A stretch of DNA of 64,000 bases, from NCBI RefSeq assembly GCF_010730575.1, contig NZ_AP022614.1, positions 310,001-374,000 of the forward strand. Direction: 5' to 3'. The DNA comes from Mycobacterium parmense. GTDB lineage: Bacteria > Actinomycetota > Actinomycetes > Mycobacteriales > Mycobacteriaceae. Both the position numbers and the translations under genes were made by a program. Position 1 is the first letter of the stretch. Every line of letters starts with the position of its first letter. The notes under the pieces were generated by a model. That model saw only the letters and a list, made by a program, of their open reading frames with translations, was not told the DNA's origin and searched no databases. Below are positions 36,877 to 46,421 of the stretch, one piece after another.

Positions 36877-38412
36877 CTACGGCGACGCGCGCCGGTCGGC
36901 GTCGGTCAGCATCTCGCGCAGTCGGCGGGTGTCGACCTTGCCGGTGCCGCCGCGCGGGACGTCGTCGTCAGTGGTCAGCAACAACCAGACCGTCGGCACC
37001 TTGAACGCGCTGAGAGACGTTCGGGCACGGCGCCTCAGCTGCTCCTCGGTGAGGCCTTCGCCGGCCACGACCGCCGCGCCCACCCGCGTCCCCGCGGCGC
37101 CGGGCACGTCGGTCACGAATGCGTTCCGAACCCCGTCGACGGTTCGCAGCGCCCGCTCCACCTCCGACGGGTAGACGGTGGCGCCGCTGACCTTGAACAT
37201 GTCGTCGGACCGGCCGTGGTAGAACAGGAACCCGTCCCGGCTCAGGAGTCCGAGGTCGCCGGTGGGGTAGAAGCCGTCGTCGGTGAACACTTCCTCACGG
37301 CTGCGGCGGCAGATCCCGCGCAGGATATGCGGACCGCGGATCTGGATCATACCGGCGGTGTCCGCCGCGACCGGGTCTCCCGTGTCGGGGTCGACGATAC
37401 GTATCTGGATGCCCGGGAAGGGCTTTCCGCAACTTCCCCAGGCGGCGCGCGGCATGTCGGTGTCAGCCGGATAGCCGCAGTAGGGCCCGAACGCCTCGGT
37501 CATCCCGAACAACGTGGCCCGGGCGCCGGGCTGCGCGCGATGCTCGGGCGGTAGCAGGGCGGGCAGGCTCCCCGGCCGCAACGCCGTCAGGTCGGCGCCG
37601 GCCGCGTCCGCGTGCTTCGCCAGTGCCTCGGCCTGGTCCGGCCAGCCGCGAAACAGGGTGACCCGCTCCGTCTCCAGCAGCCGCAGTGTGGTTTCGGGCC
37701 TCGGGATCTGCTCGGTGACCAGGGTGGCGCCCGACAACAGCGTCGAGAGTATCCCCGCGCCGAACCCGCCTACCCAGAAGAACGGCATCGGAAGGTACAG
37801 GCGGGTTTCGGCCGTGATGCACCGCGCCGCAAGGCCGGACCGCACGGCGCCCAACGCATTGCCGTGGGAGTGCAGGACTCCCTTGGGAGCACCGCTGCTG
37901 CCCGACGTGAACATGATCACCAGCGGGTCGGCGGCGGTGACCGTCTCGGCCATCGCGCCGACCACCCGCCGAGCCCGCTCACCCGTCATGTCGTCGAGCC
38001 GGTCGACCGTCCACACCTCGCGCAGCGCGGGCAATCCGGGTTGCGGAACGGTTCCGAGTTCGTCCAGGTACCGATGGCCGCGGAACTCCTCGACGCTCAC
38101 CAGATACCGCACCGCCGCGGCCCGCAATTGCGCGGTGAGTTCGCGTGCCGTCAGCAGCGTGCTCAGCGGGACGAGCACCGCGCCGACGCGGGTGAGCGCG
38201 ATGGCCACCTGGACCCAGCGGACGCCGTTGGGCATGATCAGCCCCACCGGGGTGCCTTTGCCCACGCCGGCCTCGACGAAGCGGGCGGCCAGATCCCTTG
38301 TGGTCGAGTCGAGTTCACGATAGCTGAGTCGCGACGCGGGATCGATCACCATCGGCTTGGAATGGTGCCGCGCCGCTTGCAGTGTCACCAGGCGGTCGAT
38401 CGTGTCAGGCAT
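36877..38412 (-). CDS. AMP-dependent acyl/aryl-CoA ligase
   Basis: 511 residues, ANL superfamily. The P-loop is FTSGSSGAPKG. A GMTEAFGPYCGYP loop, YPTGDLGLLSRDGFLFYHGRSDDMFKVSGATVYPSEVE hinge region and C-terminal GGTGKVDTRRL Lys are all present, so it should be active. Last gene of a six-gene leftward operon starting near 43897; it overlaps the previous ligase by 8 bp. The substrate is unknown; such enzymes activate fatty, aromatic or terpenoid acids. Confidence 0.9.
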   Translation of the reverse strand: MPDTIDRLVTLQAARHHSKPMVIDPASRLSYRELDSTTRDLAARFVEAGVGKGTPVGLIMPNGVRWVQVAIALTRVGAVLVPLSTLLTARELTAQLRAAAVRYLVSVEEFRGHRYLDELGTVPQPGLPALREVWTVDRLDDMTGERARRVVGAMAETVTAADPLVIMFTSGSSGAPKGVLHSHGNALGAVRSGLAARCITAETRLYLPMPFFWVGGFGAGILSTLLSGATLVTEQIPRPETTLRLLETERVTLFRGWPDQAEALAKHADAAGADLTALRPGSLPALLPPEHRAQPGARATLFGMTEAFGPYCGYPADTDMPRAAWGSCGKPFPGIQIRIVDPDTGDPVAADTAGMIQIRGPHILRGICRRSREEVFTDDGFYPTGDLGLLSRDGFLFYHGRSDDMFKVSGATVYPSEVERALRTVDGVRNAFVTDVPGAAGTRVGAAVVAGEGLTEEQLRRRARTSLSAFKVPTVWLLLTTDDDVPRGGTGKVDTRRLREMLTDADRRASP

Positions 38413-39982
38413 CGAAGAGCCTCTTCAGCCGTGCTGTGTCGACCTTCCCGCTGGACAGCAGCGGGATGTCGGCGCGGCCGACGGTGAGAACCCGCCTGGG
38501 GATCTTGAATGCCGACAACTCCGTCTTGAGCCGGTCCCGCAACGTCGCTTCGTCGATGGGTGCGGCGCCGTCGGACGCGATGAGGACCGCGGCCACCGAC
38601 TGCCCGCGTTCGGCGTCGTCGAGGCCGACCACGTATGCCTGGGCCCCCGTGACGCGCGTGATCGCGTCCTCGACCTCGGCGGCCGAGACGTTGGCGCCCG
38701 CGGTCTTGATGGTCGACGACAGCCGGCCGACGAAGTAGTGCAGGCCGTCGCGGTCGGCGCGCACCAGATCGCCGGTGTGGAACCAGCCGTCGGCGTCGAA
38801 GCACTCTTCGCGGCTGCGTTTGTAATAGCGCTGCATGACGAACGGCCCCCGGATGCACAGCTCCCCGGCGTCACCGACGGCCACGGGCGCTCCCGTGTCC
38901 GGATCGACGATCCGGGTTTGGAATCCGGGCGCCGGTTTGCCGAACGACCCGCGACGCTTCTCCGGTTGGTCTTCCTCGTCGTCGCCGATCAGGACCACGC
39001 CGCCACCCTCGGTCATGCCCAGCATGTTGTGGCGCAGCTGCGGGTCGGCCGGCCGGACGCCGGGCGCCATGATCGGGTACAGGTTGCCCCGTCGCATCGA
39101 CGACAGGTCGCGGCGCGCGAAGCTGGGGTGCTCGGCCAGATGAGTGATGCCGGCCACGAAACCATTGGTGATGGTGGGCCTTTCGGCCTCGAGCAGATCG
39201 AGCGTCTTGCCGGCGTCGGTGGCGTTGGAGCACACCAGGGTCGAACCGGCGACCAACGTCGCCAGCAGTCCGAACGCGAAGCCGCCGATCCAGAAGAACG
39301 GCGAATTGCAGAACAGCCGGTCGTCGGGCGTCAAAGCCCGGATCCGGTTGAGATTGCGCTGGTGCCCAAGCAGCGCGGCGTGCGTGTGCACGACTCCCTT
39401 GGGGGCGCTGGTGGAGCCCGACGTATACACGATGGCCAGCGGGTCGCAGCCGTCGACGTCGTCTTCCAGCGCCTCGAGCAACCCGGCGTCAACGGAGTCG
39501 GCGAGCCGGTACGCACGGTCGATCCCGGCGCCGATCGCGACGTGACGCAGTTGCGGCGCAACGGTGGCGAAGAGAGGACCGTCGGAGCCCAGATCGACGT
39601 CCGGCACCGCGTGTGCGATCCGCGCCGCGTAGTCGTGGGAGCGAAACGACTCAGCGCTCAACAGGATCTGGGTGTCGCTGTCGACGAGCTGTTCGCGCAA
39701 CTCGCGGGCCGTGACGAAGGTGGAGAACGGGATGACGACCGCGCCGAGTCGTGCGGCCGCCAGCATCGCGACGACGAACTCGGGGCCATTCGGGAAGAGA
39801 AGACCCACGTGGGTGCCCTTGCCGGCGCCGAGGGCGAGCAGTCCGCCGGCCAGCTGGGCGGACCGGCGCTCGGCGCCGGCGTAGCTGAGGCGCTCGTCGT
39901 CGCAGACCAGCAGCGGGTGCTTCCCGCGCGAGCTCGCCCGGTGCCGGATGGCCTGCGCGACGGTGCAGAAGTCAGCGGGCAT
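38405..39982 (-). CDS. AMP-dependent acyl/aryl-CoA ligase
   Basis: 525 residues from ATG at 39982 (a TTG five codons earlier is less likely). P-loop YTSGSTSAPKG, GMTEGGGVV, FHTGDLVRADRDGLHYFVGRLSSTIKTAGANVSAAEVE and C-terminal SSGKVDTARLKRL. It is a paralogue of the ligase at 36877-38412: the two share the same order of motifs and the phrase TARELxxQLxxxxxxxLVSxExFRxHxY. It overlaps both neighbours (8 and 11 bp). Confidence 0.9.
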   Translation of the reverse strand: MPADFCTVAQAIRHRASSRGKHPLLVCDDERLSYAGAERRSAQLAGGLLALGAGKGTHVGLLFPNGPEFVVAMLAAARLGAVVIPFSTFVTARELREQLVDSDTQILLSAESFRSHDYAARIAHAVPDVDLGSDGPLFATVAPQLRHVAIGAGIDRAYRLADSVDAGLLEALEDDVDGCDPLAIVYTSGSTSAPKGVVHTHAALLGHQRNLNRIRALTPDDRLFCNSPFFWIGGFAFGLLATLVAGSTLVCSNATDAGKTLDLLEAERPTITNGFVAGITHLAEHPSFARRDLSSMRRGNLYPIMAPGVRPADPQLRHNMLGMTEGGGVVLIGDDEEDQPEKRRGSFGKPAPGFQTRIVDPDTGAPVAVGDAGELCIRGPFVMQRYYKRSREECFDADGWFHTGDLVRADRDGLHYFVGRLSSTIKTAGANVSAAEVEDAITRVTGAQAYVVGLDDAERGQSVAAVLIASDGAAPIDEATLRDRLKTELSAFKIPRRVLTVGRADIPLLSSGKVDTARLKRLFDA

Positions 39983-41441
39983 GGTCGCCGTGGGCAACGG
40001 GTTTCTCGAAGAAGCGCCGCACCGCGGCGAGGTCGGCCTTGCCCGACGGCGTCCGCGGGATAGTGTCGACCATCGCTATGGTTGTGGGAATCTCGTATCC
40101 CGCCAATCGGTTTCGCAGGAAGGCCGTGAGATTGTCGGCGTCGGTGGAGCCGGGCCGGCGTAGTTCGACCATGGCGACGGGTGTCTCGCCCAGGCGTGTG
40201 TCGGGCCGGCCGACCACGGCGGCGCCGGCCACTGCCGGGTGGGCTTCCAGCGCGGCGCGCACGTCGTCGGGCATCACCTTGAACCCGCCGCGGATGATCG
40301 CCTGGTCGGCTCTGCCGGTGATCCAGAGGAATCCGTCGGCGTCCATGCGGGCCATGTCCGTGGTTCGCATCCATGGTGCCGACGGTCCCAACTGCGCCGG
40401 CCTGACCTCGAGCAGTCCGACGTTGTCGGGCCCCAGTGGCGTGCCGTCGTCGCCGACCACCCGAAGCTGCGCGCCGGGATTGGCCCGTCCGACGCTGCCG
40501 CGTTTTGCCTGCCAGTAGGTTTGGTGGTCCGGCAGTGTCCAGCCGGCGACACCACCACCGAATTCGGTTGCGGCGTAGGAGGTCAGGACCGGGATGCCGT
40601 ACTTCTCGGTGAAGGCGTCGGCGTCGTCGGCCGACAGCGGAGCGGTGCCACAGGTGACGGCGCGGATGCCCGCGAGGTCGTCGCGGGTCAGGTCCGAGTG
40701 CAGCACCGTGCGCAGGGCGGCCGGAACCAGCGACACGGCACGGGGCCGGTGCTTGCGTACCGCCGCGGCCCAGGCGTCGAGCTCGAACCGCTCCAGCAGC
40801 ACAAAGGGTCTCGCCTCGGTGATGCATTGCAGGACCCGGAACACGCCGCCGATGTGGACCAGCGGCGAGTTGACGATCGCGACGCCGCGGCGTATCTGGG
40901 CGGGCACCGGCGCGCGCCCGGGATCGGGGCCCATGACGCTGCGCGCCAACATGTCGTACCCCAGGTCGACTCGCTTCGGTGGACCGGTCGTGCCGCTGGT
41001 CAGCATGCGCACCGCCACATCGGGCCGGGAATCGGGCCAGCTGGTGTGGCGCGTTGGGCCGCCGACGTCGTCGCGAAGACCCGCAATCGTCAGCGTCGCA
41101 GAACCTGCGGGCACCAGCGCCGCGAGATCTTCGGACTCGCCGACGACCAACGGCAACTGTAGCGCGGCGATGTCGGCTTTGATCCGCTCGTCACGGCGCG
41201 ACGGGTTGATGACGACGACGGTTCCGCCACCGAGCAGCACGCCGAGGAAGGCGGCGACGTGGCCGGGCCGGTTACGCAGCAGCATTCCGGTGCCGCGGCC
41301 CTGCTCGGCGCTCAGGGAGGCGACACGCCGCGCGAGCACCCCGACGTCGCTCCACGAAAACCATTGACCGTCATACTCGATGGCGGGCGCGTCCGGTCGC
41401 AGGTCAAGTACGTCGTTGATGCGTTGAGCCAGCGGGTGCAT
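39972..41441 (-). CDS. AMP-dependent acyl-CoA ligase-like protein
   Basis: 489 residues from ATG at 41441 (TGATG junction with the upstream enoyl-CoA hydratase). P-loop MLTSGTTGPPKRV has Arg where Gly usually follows the Lys. SYAATEFGGGVAGW, RTTDMARMDADGFLWITGRADQAIIRGGFKVMPDDVRAAL and TPSGKADLAAV are present. It is more divergent than the two following ligases. The short N-terminus suggests a smaller substrate, which is inference. Confidence 0.88.
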   Translation of the reverse strand: MHPLAQRINDVLDLRPDAPAIEYDGQWFSWSDVGVLARRVASLSAEQGRGTGMLLRNRPGHVAAFLGVLLGGGTVVVINPSRRDERIKADIAALQLPLVVGESEDLAALVPAGSATLTIAGLRDDVGGPTRHTSWPDSRPDVAVRMLTSGTTGPPKRVDLGYDMLARSVMGPDPGRAPVPAQIRRGVAIVNSPLVHIGGVFRVLQCITEARPFVLLERFELDAWAAAVRKHRPRAVSLVPAALRTVLHSDLTRDDLAGIRAVTCGTAPLSADDADAFTEKYGIPVLTSYAATEFGGGVAGWTLPDHQTYWQAKRGSVGRANPGAQLRVVGDDGTPLGPDNVGLLEVRPAQLGPSAPWMRTTDMARMDADGFLWITGRADQAIIRGGFKVMPDDVRAALEAHPAVAGAAVVGRPDTRLGETPVAMVELRRPGSTDADNLTAFLRNRLAGYEIPTTIAMVDTIPRTPSGKADLAAVRRFFEKPVAHGDHAR

Positions 41442-42250
41442 CAACGGATCTTCGGTGCAGGTGCGGTGGGCGCTCCGGTGCGTTCGAGGCGCTGTGCGGC
41501 GAGTTCGGCTGTGCCGAGCGGATTACCGAGACGCGTGTAGATCAGCCCTTGGTCGAGTGCCACACGATAGGGTTTGTCGAGCGATTCCCAGATCGCCTTG
41601 ACGGTGCCTTGCGTTGCGGTCGGCGGTTGGGCGGCGATGGTCGCCGCGATCTCGTGGGCGCGGTCCCAGAGCCGCTCGGACGTCACCACTTCTGACACCA
41701 GCCCGATACGCAGCGCGGTGTCCGCGCCGACGCGCTCGTCATTGCCCATCAGGGCGATGCGCAGAGCCTCCCCGAGACCGACGCGTCTCATCAGGCCGAT
41801 CGGCTCCAGCGCGCAGACCAGACCGGCCGACACGTGGGAGTCGAAGAACGTCGCGTCGTCGGCGCAGATGACGATGTCGGATTCGTTGACGAAGTAGAAA
41901 GCGCCGGCGGTGCACATGCCCTGGACCGCGCACACCACGGGCTTCCACATCTTCTGCCACTTGGGGCTGAGCGACTCCCCGGGATCTTCGTGGTTCCACA
42001 CGTTCTCGGGCTGGCCGTAGGGGGTTTTGATGTCCAGTCCGGCGCTGAACGCGCGGGCGCCGGCGGCCCGCAGAACCACCGCGTGCACCGAGTCGTCGAG
42101 CTTGACAGTGCGCCAGGCGCGGGCCATCTCCTCGCACATCGTCCGGTTGAACGCGTTGAGCTGCTCCGGCCGGTTCAGCGTGATCGTGGCGACATGATCG
42201 GTTTCGTCGACCTCGAGCAGGATGGTCTCGAAAGAGTTCGCCGTACTCAC
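41441..42250 (-). CDS. enoyl-CoA hydratase/isomerase-family protein
   Basis: 269 residues from GTG at 42250 (GTGA overlap with the previous gene). Crotonase fold: ATITLNRPEQLNAFNRTM, FSAGLDI, AVQGMCTAGAFYFVNESDIVIC (oxyanion loop). The usual catalytic Glu after DIVIC is not obvious (SHVSAGLVCALEP), so hydratase activity is not assured; crotonases also include isomerases, hydrolases and lyases. Forms a tandem pair with the next crotonase. Confidence 0.88.
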   Translation of the reverse strand: MSTANSFETILLEVDETDHVATITLNRPEQLNAFNRTMCEEMARAWRTVKLDDSVHAVVLRAAGARAFSAGLDIKTPYGQPENVWNHEDPGESLSPKWQKMWKPVVCAVQGMCTAGAFYFVNESDIVICADDATFFDSHVSAGLVCALEPIGLMRRVGLGEALRIALMGNDERVGADTALRIGLVSEVVTSERLWDRAHEIAATIAAQPPTATQGTVKAIWESLDKPYRVALDQGLIYTRLGNPLGTAELAAQRLERTGAPTAPAPKIR

Positions 42251-43059
42251 CGGCACTGCCAATCGGGCGTGCGCTTTTCGACGAACGCCTTGGGCCCTTC
42301 GGCCGCGTCCTCGGTGCGCAAGACACGCTCGCGGAACGTCTCGGCCATGATCTCGGCCTCGTGCAGCGGCACATTGAGGCCCTTGAGAATGGCCAGGCGG
42401 GTTCCCCGGACCGCCAACGGCGCGTTGGAGTTGACGATGCCGGCGATCTCGTGGGCGCGTTCGAGCAGCCGGTCGTGCTCGACGACCTCGCTTATCAGCC
42501 CGAGCTCGTAGGCGCGGCCCGCGCTCATCCGCTCGTGCTTGCCCATCAAAGCCATCCGCAGGGCAATGGAGCGGGGCAACACGCGCGACACCCGCACCAT
42601 CTCGCGCCCGGCCACCAGCCCGATGCTCACGTGCGGATCGAAGAAGGTGGCCTGCTCCGAGGCGATCACGATGTCCGACGTGGTGACCCAGTCCATGCCG
42701 GCACCACAGCACAAGCCGTTGACCGCGGTCAGCATCGGCTTGGCCGCCGCGCGAAACGGGGGAGTGCCCTCCTGCGGCGCCTCCCATTGGTCGTAGGTCG
42801 ACAGGTATGGCCGCTCGTAGATCACCTTGCCGTCTCCGGGAATGGCCTTGACGTCGGCCCCGGTGCAGAACGCACGTCCGGTGCCGGTCACGATGGTCAG
42901 CCACACGTCGTCGTCATTCTCGGCTTCGTCGTAGGCGGCACGAAGCTCGGTGATCATGTGCGGACTGAGCGCGTTCAGGGCCTCCGGGCGGTTCAGCGTG
43001 ATGGTGGCGGTGTGCCCGTCGACGTCGTAGTTGATGGTGTCGAACGAGTCTGTTGCCAT
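42247..43059 (-). CDS. enoyl-CoA hydratase/isomerase-family protein
   Basis: 270 residues from ATG at 43059, GAGAAGGGA upstream. ATITLNRPEALNALSPHM, FCTGADVKAI, AVNGLCCGAGMDWVTTSDIVIAS and DPHVSIGLVAGREMVRVSR. The DPHVSxGLV segment is shared with the 41441-42250 protein (DSHVSAGLV), so the two are close paralogues and may act as a pair. Second gene of the leftward operon. Confidence 0.88.
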   Translation of the reverse strand: MATDSFDTINYDVDGHTATITLNRPEALNALSPHMITELRAAYDEAENDDDVWLTIVTGTGRAFCTGADVKAIPGDGKVIYERPYLSTYDQWEAPQEGTPPFRAAAKPMLTAVNGLCCGAGMDWVTTSDIVIASEQATFFDPHVSIGLVAGREMVRVSRVLPRSIALRMALMGKHERMSAGRAYELGLISEVVEHDRLLERAHEIAGIVNSNAPLAVRGTRLAILKGLNVPLHEAEIMAETFRERVLRTEDAAEGPKAFVEKRTPDWQCR

Positions 43060-43084
43060 CCGTGTTCCCTTCTCGCCGCTGCGC

Positions 43085-43897
43085 TCAGCGGCCATTGAAT
43101 TCAGGTGGTCGGCGTTGCCGGAAGGCCTCCATGCCTTCTTTGAAATCATCTGTGCGACAGGATAATTCCAGATTGAACAGCTCCTGGTTCAGTGACTGGC
43201 TCAGTGTCGCATGCTGACCGAAACCCAAGGCCTGCTTGGCCAGCCCGATCGCGACCGTCGGGCCGTGGGACAGCCGGTCCAGCAATTTCCCGGCAGCGCC
43301 GCTCAGTTCGGGGGCGCCCACCACCTGGTGGATCAAACCCCACTCGGCCGCGTCGATCCCACTCACTTTCTCGCCGAGCAACAGCATCCTCCTGGCCCGA
43401 GCCAGGCCGACCAGGCGGGGTGCCAACCAGGTCGACCCGGAATCCGGGCTGAAGCCACGTTCTACGAAGGGTTCCCAGAACACCGCATCGGCGGCGGCCA
43501 CGGTGAAGTCCGCCGCCAGCGCGAGGTTGCAGCCGAACCCGACGGCCCGTCCCTGCACGCTGCACACCACCGGCAGGTGAATGGTCGAGACGAGCTCTAT
43601 CACGCGATGGGCGGCATGCGGGATTCGTCGCGTCAGATCGCCGGTCCGCGGACGGCGGCGGCTGTTGGCCCCCACCAGGTCGACGCCGGCGCAGAAGTCG
43701 TCGCCGGCGCCCTGGAGGTGAACCGCGCGCAGCGAGTCGTCGGCGGCGGCCTCTGTCAGCGCGTCGACGAGGGCACGGATCATCAATTGCGTCAATGCGT
43801 TTCGGTGAGAGGGTCGATCGAGCGTGAGCCGCAGCACCGCGTCATCCCGGTGCACCGTCACCGCGCCGTCGCCGTCCGCGCCGGCCTCCTGACTCAC
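43085..43897 (-). CDS. enoyl-CoA hydratase/isomerase-family protein
   Basis: 270 residues from GTG at 43897 (VSQEAGADGDG), with GAGAGAGG about 13 nt upstream. An ATG at 43936 is possible, but its codons would lie inside the 43924-43942 motif copy, which argues for the shorter form. RLTLDRPSHRNALT, DFCAGVDL, SVQGRAVGFGCNLALAADF, and EPFVERGFSPDSGSTWLAPRLVG with a Glu at the expected catalytic site. First gene of the six-gene leftward operon. Confidence 0.87.
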   Translation of the reverse strand: MSQEAGADGDGAVTVHRDDAVLRLTLDRPSHRNALTQLMIRALVDALTEAAADDSLRAVHLQGAGDDFCAGVDLVGANSRRRPRTGDLTRRIPHAAHRVIELVSTIHLPVVCSVQGRAVGFGCNLALAADFTVAAADAVFWEPFVERGFSPDSGSTWLAPRLVGLARARRMLLLGEKVSGIDAAEWGLIHQVVGAPELSGAAGKLLDRLSHGPTVAIGLAKQALGFGQHATLSQSLNQELFNLELSCRTDDFKEGMEAFRQRRPPEFNGR

Positions 43898-43923
43898 CGT
43901 CGCATCCGGCCTCTCTCCGCCGA

Positions 43924-43942
43924 TATGGTTACCCATACAGTA
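43924..43942 (+). promoter_or_regulatory. island motif copy 1 (TAY-N8-WTACAGTA)
   Basis: TATGGTTACCCATACAGTA, between the leftward crotonase-ligase operon (GTG 43897) and the rightward thioesterase (ATG 44030). It fits the 19-bp motif seen at four other promoters. TACAGT could also serve as a rightward -10. An adjacent stretch ATACAG...CTGTAT (43935-43966) forms a wider inverted repeat. Confidence 0.6.
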
Positions 43943-44029
43943 GGCAATACGATTGATACGCTGTATAAGTTAGCAAGGAAACGGTACCGACGGAAATGGC
44001 CGGGCGGACCCGGTGCGAAGAAGGGAAGC

Positions 44030-44716
44030 ATGGCCATCGAGGGCACACCCGCGTCGACACGCACCGGTGACGCCCGATTCGGCGAGGCGCCCCTTGCTCA
44101 AACGGTCGCCGCGGCCGGCGCGATGCGGCGCCTGAGCTCGCTGTTGCTCTCCCTCGAGCACCCCCACCCCGCGGTGGAGGCCATGTTGGGCAAGTTCGGC
44201 GAGTGGGAGGCCGAGCTGGCAGCGTCCGCCCCCCGGGACAATGCCCCGCGAATCGGCGAGATCCACGACGATCCCCGGCGGGTGTACCTCAACCACGCCA
44301 CCGACATCGGCGCGTACAACCCCTGCTTTCCCGAGTACTCTTTCGATGACCTCGATCCCGACCAGGCGACCGGACGCGTATCCTTTCCCCTGGTCTACGA
44401 AGGACCGCCGGGCCTGGTGCACGGCGGTTTTCTCGGGGTGTTCTTCGACTGCGTGATCCAGCACCACAATTGCCGCACGGGGCTGTCCGGCAAGACGCGA
44501 TCGCTGACGGTCAAATTCCGCCGTCCGACGCCGCTGCTGACCGAGCTACGATTCGACATCACCCGGTCACAGGTCGAGCGGGGCATCACGTCCACGGCGC
44601 GATTGCTGCTCGACGACGAAGTGCTGTGCGCCGGCGAGGTCACCACCTTGGCTTCGCCACCGGAAAAGCTGGCCGGGACCAAATTCGGCCGGCGACGAAA
44701 GGGGTCCGGCTCATGA
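44030..44716 (+). CDS. PaaI-like hotdog thioesterase
   Basis: 228 residues from ATG at 44030 (AAGGGAAGC upstream). The C-terminal half is a hotdog fold: FPLVYEGPPGLVHGGFLGVFFDCVIQHHNC, with the HGG motif of this thioesterase family, then TRSLTVKFRRPTPL. The N-terminal 90 residues are helical. It probably hydrolyses an acyl-CoA or acts as a hotdog hydratase. Coupled by ATGA to the next crotonase. Confidence 0.85.
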   Translation: MAIEGTPASTRTGDARFGEAPLAQTVAAAGAMRRLSSLLLSLEHPHPAVEAMLGKFGEWEAELAASAPRDNAPRIGEIHDDPRRVYLNHATDIGAYNPCFPEYSFDDLDPDQATGRVSFPLVYEGPPGLVHGGFLGVFFDCVIQHHNCRTGLSGKTRSLTVKFRRPTPLLTELRFDITRSQVERGITSTARLLLDDEVLCAGEVTTLASPPEKLAGTKFGRRRKGSGS

Positions 44717-45603
44717 CCGCCTCGGACGATCGGGTGCTCTACGAGGCCGACCGCGACCGCCGCATCGCGACGATCACGCTCAACAACGCCGAACAGCGCA
44801 ACTCCTACGATGCCGCAATGCGCGAAGAGGTCGCCCGCTGCCTGGATCGCGTCGCCGACGACGACGACCTCACCGTGGTGCTGCTTCGCGGCGCCGGCGG
44901 GGTTTTCAGCACCGGGGCCGACATGAACAACGCCTACGCCTGGTACGGCGAGAAGCCAGACGGCGGTCGCGATGAGTCGGCGGCCAGGCGCCGGCCCAGT
45001 CAGCGGCGACGACTTACGGTGGACCGCAAGTCGTTTGGGTTCTATCACAATTTCATGGGCTTTCCGAAGGTGACGGTGGGCGAGATCGCCGGATATGCCC
45101 TCGGCGGCGGTTTCGAGATGGCCCTGATGACCGACATCTCCGTGATCGCACGCGACACCAGGATCGGCATGCCTGCCACCCGTTTCCTCGGGCCGGCGCT
45201 CGGCAGCCTGCACATGTTCTTCCACCGGCTGGGACCGGTGTTGGCCAGGCGGCTGCTGCTCACCGGAGACATCGTCGACGCGGGAGAGCTCGAACACCTC
45301 GGAATATTCACCGAAACGTGCGATTCCGGCTCGGTCACCGCCCGCGCTCGATACTGGGCCGAGAAGGCGGCCAAGATGCCGGCCGACGGGGTGGTGATCG
45401 CCAAGGAGGCCTTCCGCCTCGTTGAACAAACCCAGGCGTATAACGGTGAAGAAGTCGCGAGCTATCTGTTCCACGCGTTCGGCACCAACTTGCAGTTCGG
45501 GCCGGGGGAGTTCAACTTCGTCAAAGCGCGCGCTCAGCACGGCACCAAGGAAGCGTTTCGGCTACGCGACGCGCACTTTCACGTGCCGGATCCCGACGCG
45601 TGA
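44713..45603 (+). CDS. enoyl-CoA hydratase/isomerase-family protein
   Basis: 296 residues. IATITLNNAEQRNSYDAAM, FSTGADMNNAY, then an inserted basic loop (ARRRPSQRRRLTVDRKSFG) before GEIAGYALGGGFEMALMTDISVIA. The expected catalytic stretch reads RIGMPATRFLGPALGSLHMFFHRLG. The basic insertion is unusual among the crotonases here and may line the CoA or substrate site. It converges on the TetR gene with 20 nt between. Confidence 0.88.
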   Translation: MTASDDRVLYEADRDRRIATITLNNAEQRNSYDAAMREEVARCLDRVADDDDLTVVLLRGAGGVFSTGADMNNAYAWYGEKPDGGRDESAARRRPSQRRRLTVDRKSFGFYHNFMGFPKVTVGEIAGYALGGGFEMALMTDISVIARDTRIGMPATRFLGPALGSLHMFFHRLGPVLARRLLLTGDIVDAGELEHLGIFTETCDSGSVTARARYWAEKAAKMPADGVVIAKEAFRLVEQTQAYNGEEVASYLFHAFGTNLQFGPGEFNFVKARAQHGTKEAFRLRDAHFHVPDPDA

Positions 45604-45623
45604 CAAGATGTTCGCGATGCCGG

Positions 45624-46421
45624 TCAGCGGGTGACCGTGGTCCCGGTCCGCGCGCGCTGACCGGATGATTTGACCGCCTTGCTCTGCCGCGACGGTGTCG
45701 CCTTGTCGCCCTTGGCCTCCGCGCCTTGCTCGATCAGCCGGCCGGCGTGGTCGAGGATGCAGGTGAGGCCGTACTCGAAGTTGGTCTCGTCGGGCGCCCC
45801 GATCCGGTGACCAATCCCCGTCACTTGCGCCAGCAGCGGAGTCATCTCGGGATCGATGGCGACGGCGTCCTCGATGGCGCGGGGCCCGACGTCCGACGAT
45901 TGGTTCTTCTCGTAAAGCCGTTGCAGCACCACTGAACCGCGTACGTGAACCGAAACCGCGGAATACGTATCGAAGGCGTCCTCCGGAGACAGGCCGGCCT
46001 CCACCAGGTTGGCGATCGCGCGCTCCATCTCCTGAGCGCCCATGCGCGCGGCCTTGGGGCTCAGAGCCGCGCGAATCAGGATCAGGTCACACAGAATCGG
46101 ATTGCCCATGAACGTCTTACGCATCAGGCGCGCGTGGTTGCGCAGCGTCTCCCGCCAGTCGCTGGCTTCGACGTAGGGGGTGGCGAACACATATTTGCTC
46201 AACGCCCGGTCGGTCATCGCGTTCAGCAGATCGTCCTTCTTGCGGAAGTACCAGTAGATGCTGGTGACGCCGACGCCGAGATGCTTGCCGAGCAGCGGCA
46301 TGCTCAGGTTGTCGATCGAGACCTGCTCGGCGAGTTCGAAAGCGCCGCTGATGATGTCGTCAGGATTGATGGAACCGCGTTCGCGTCGTTGACGCTTGTC
46401 GGCGGTCGCCTGCTTTGCCAC
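45624..46421 (-). CDS. TetR-family transcriptional regulator
   Basis: 265 residues from GTG at 46421; GGAGGTG lies 7-8 nt upstream, so I prefer it to the ATG at 46436. The N-terminal helix-turn-helix (about 20-65: DIISGAFELAEQVSIDNLSMPLLGKHLGVGVTSIYWYFRKKDDLLNAM) is TetR-like. The C-terminal ligand domain (about 80-225) is followed by a basic tail (KGDKATPSRQSKAVKSSGQRARTG). It is the only TetR gene in the island, and a motif copy lies 130 nt upstream, so it is the best candidate for the island's regulator and for autoregulation. Confidence 0.9.
   Translation of the reverse strand: MAKQATADKRQRRERGSINPDDIISGAFELAEQVSIDNLSMPLLGKHLGVGVTSIYWYFRKKDDLLNAMTDRALSKYVFATPYVEASDWRETLRNHARLMRKTFMGNPILCDLILIRAALSPKAARMGAQEMERAIANLVEAGLSPEDAFDTYSAVSVHVRGSVVLQRLYEKNQSSDVGPRAIEDAVAIDPEMTPLLAQVTGIGHRIGAPDETNFEYGLTCILDHAGRLIEQGAEAKGDKATPSRQSKAVKSSGQRARTGTTVTR

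Noticed and set aside
43897..43936. ATG at 43936 as the crotonase start
   Set aside because: Its first codons would lie inside the motif copy, and the GTG at 43897 has a better ribosome site.
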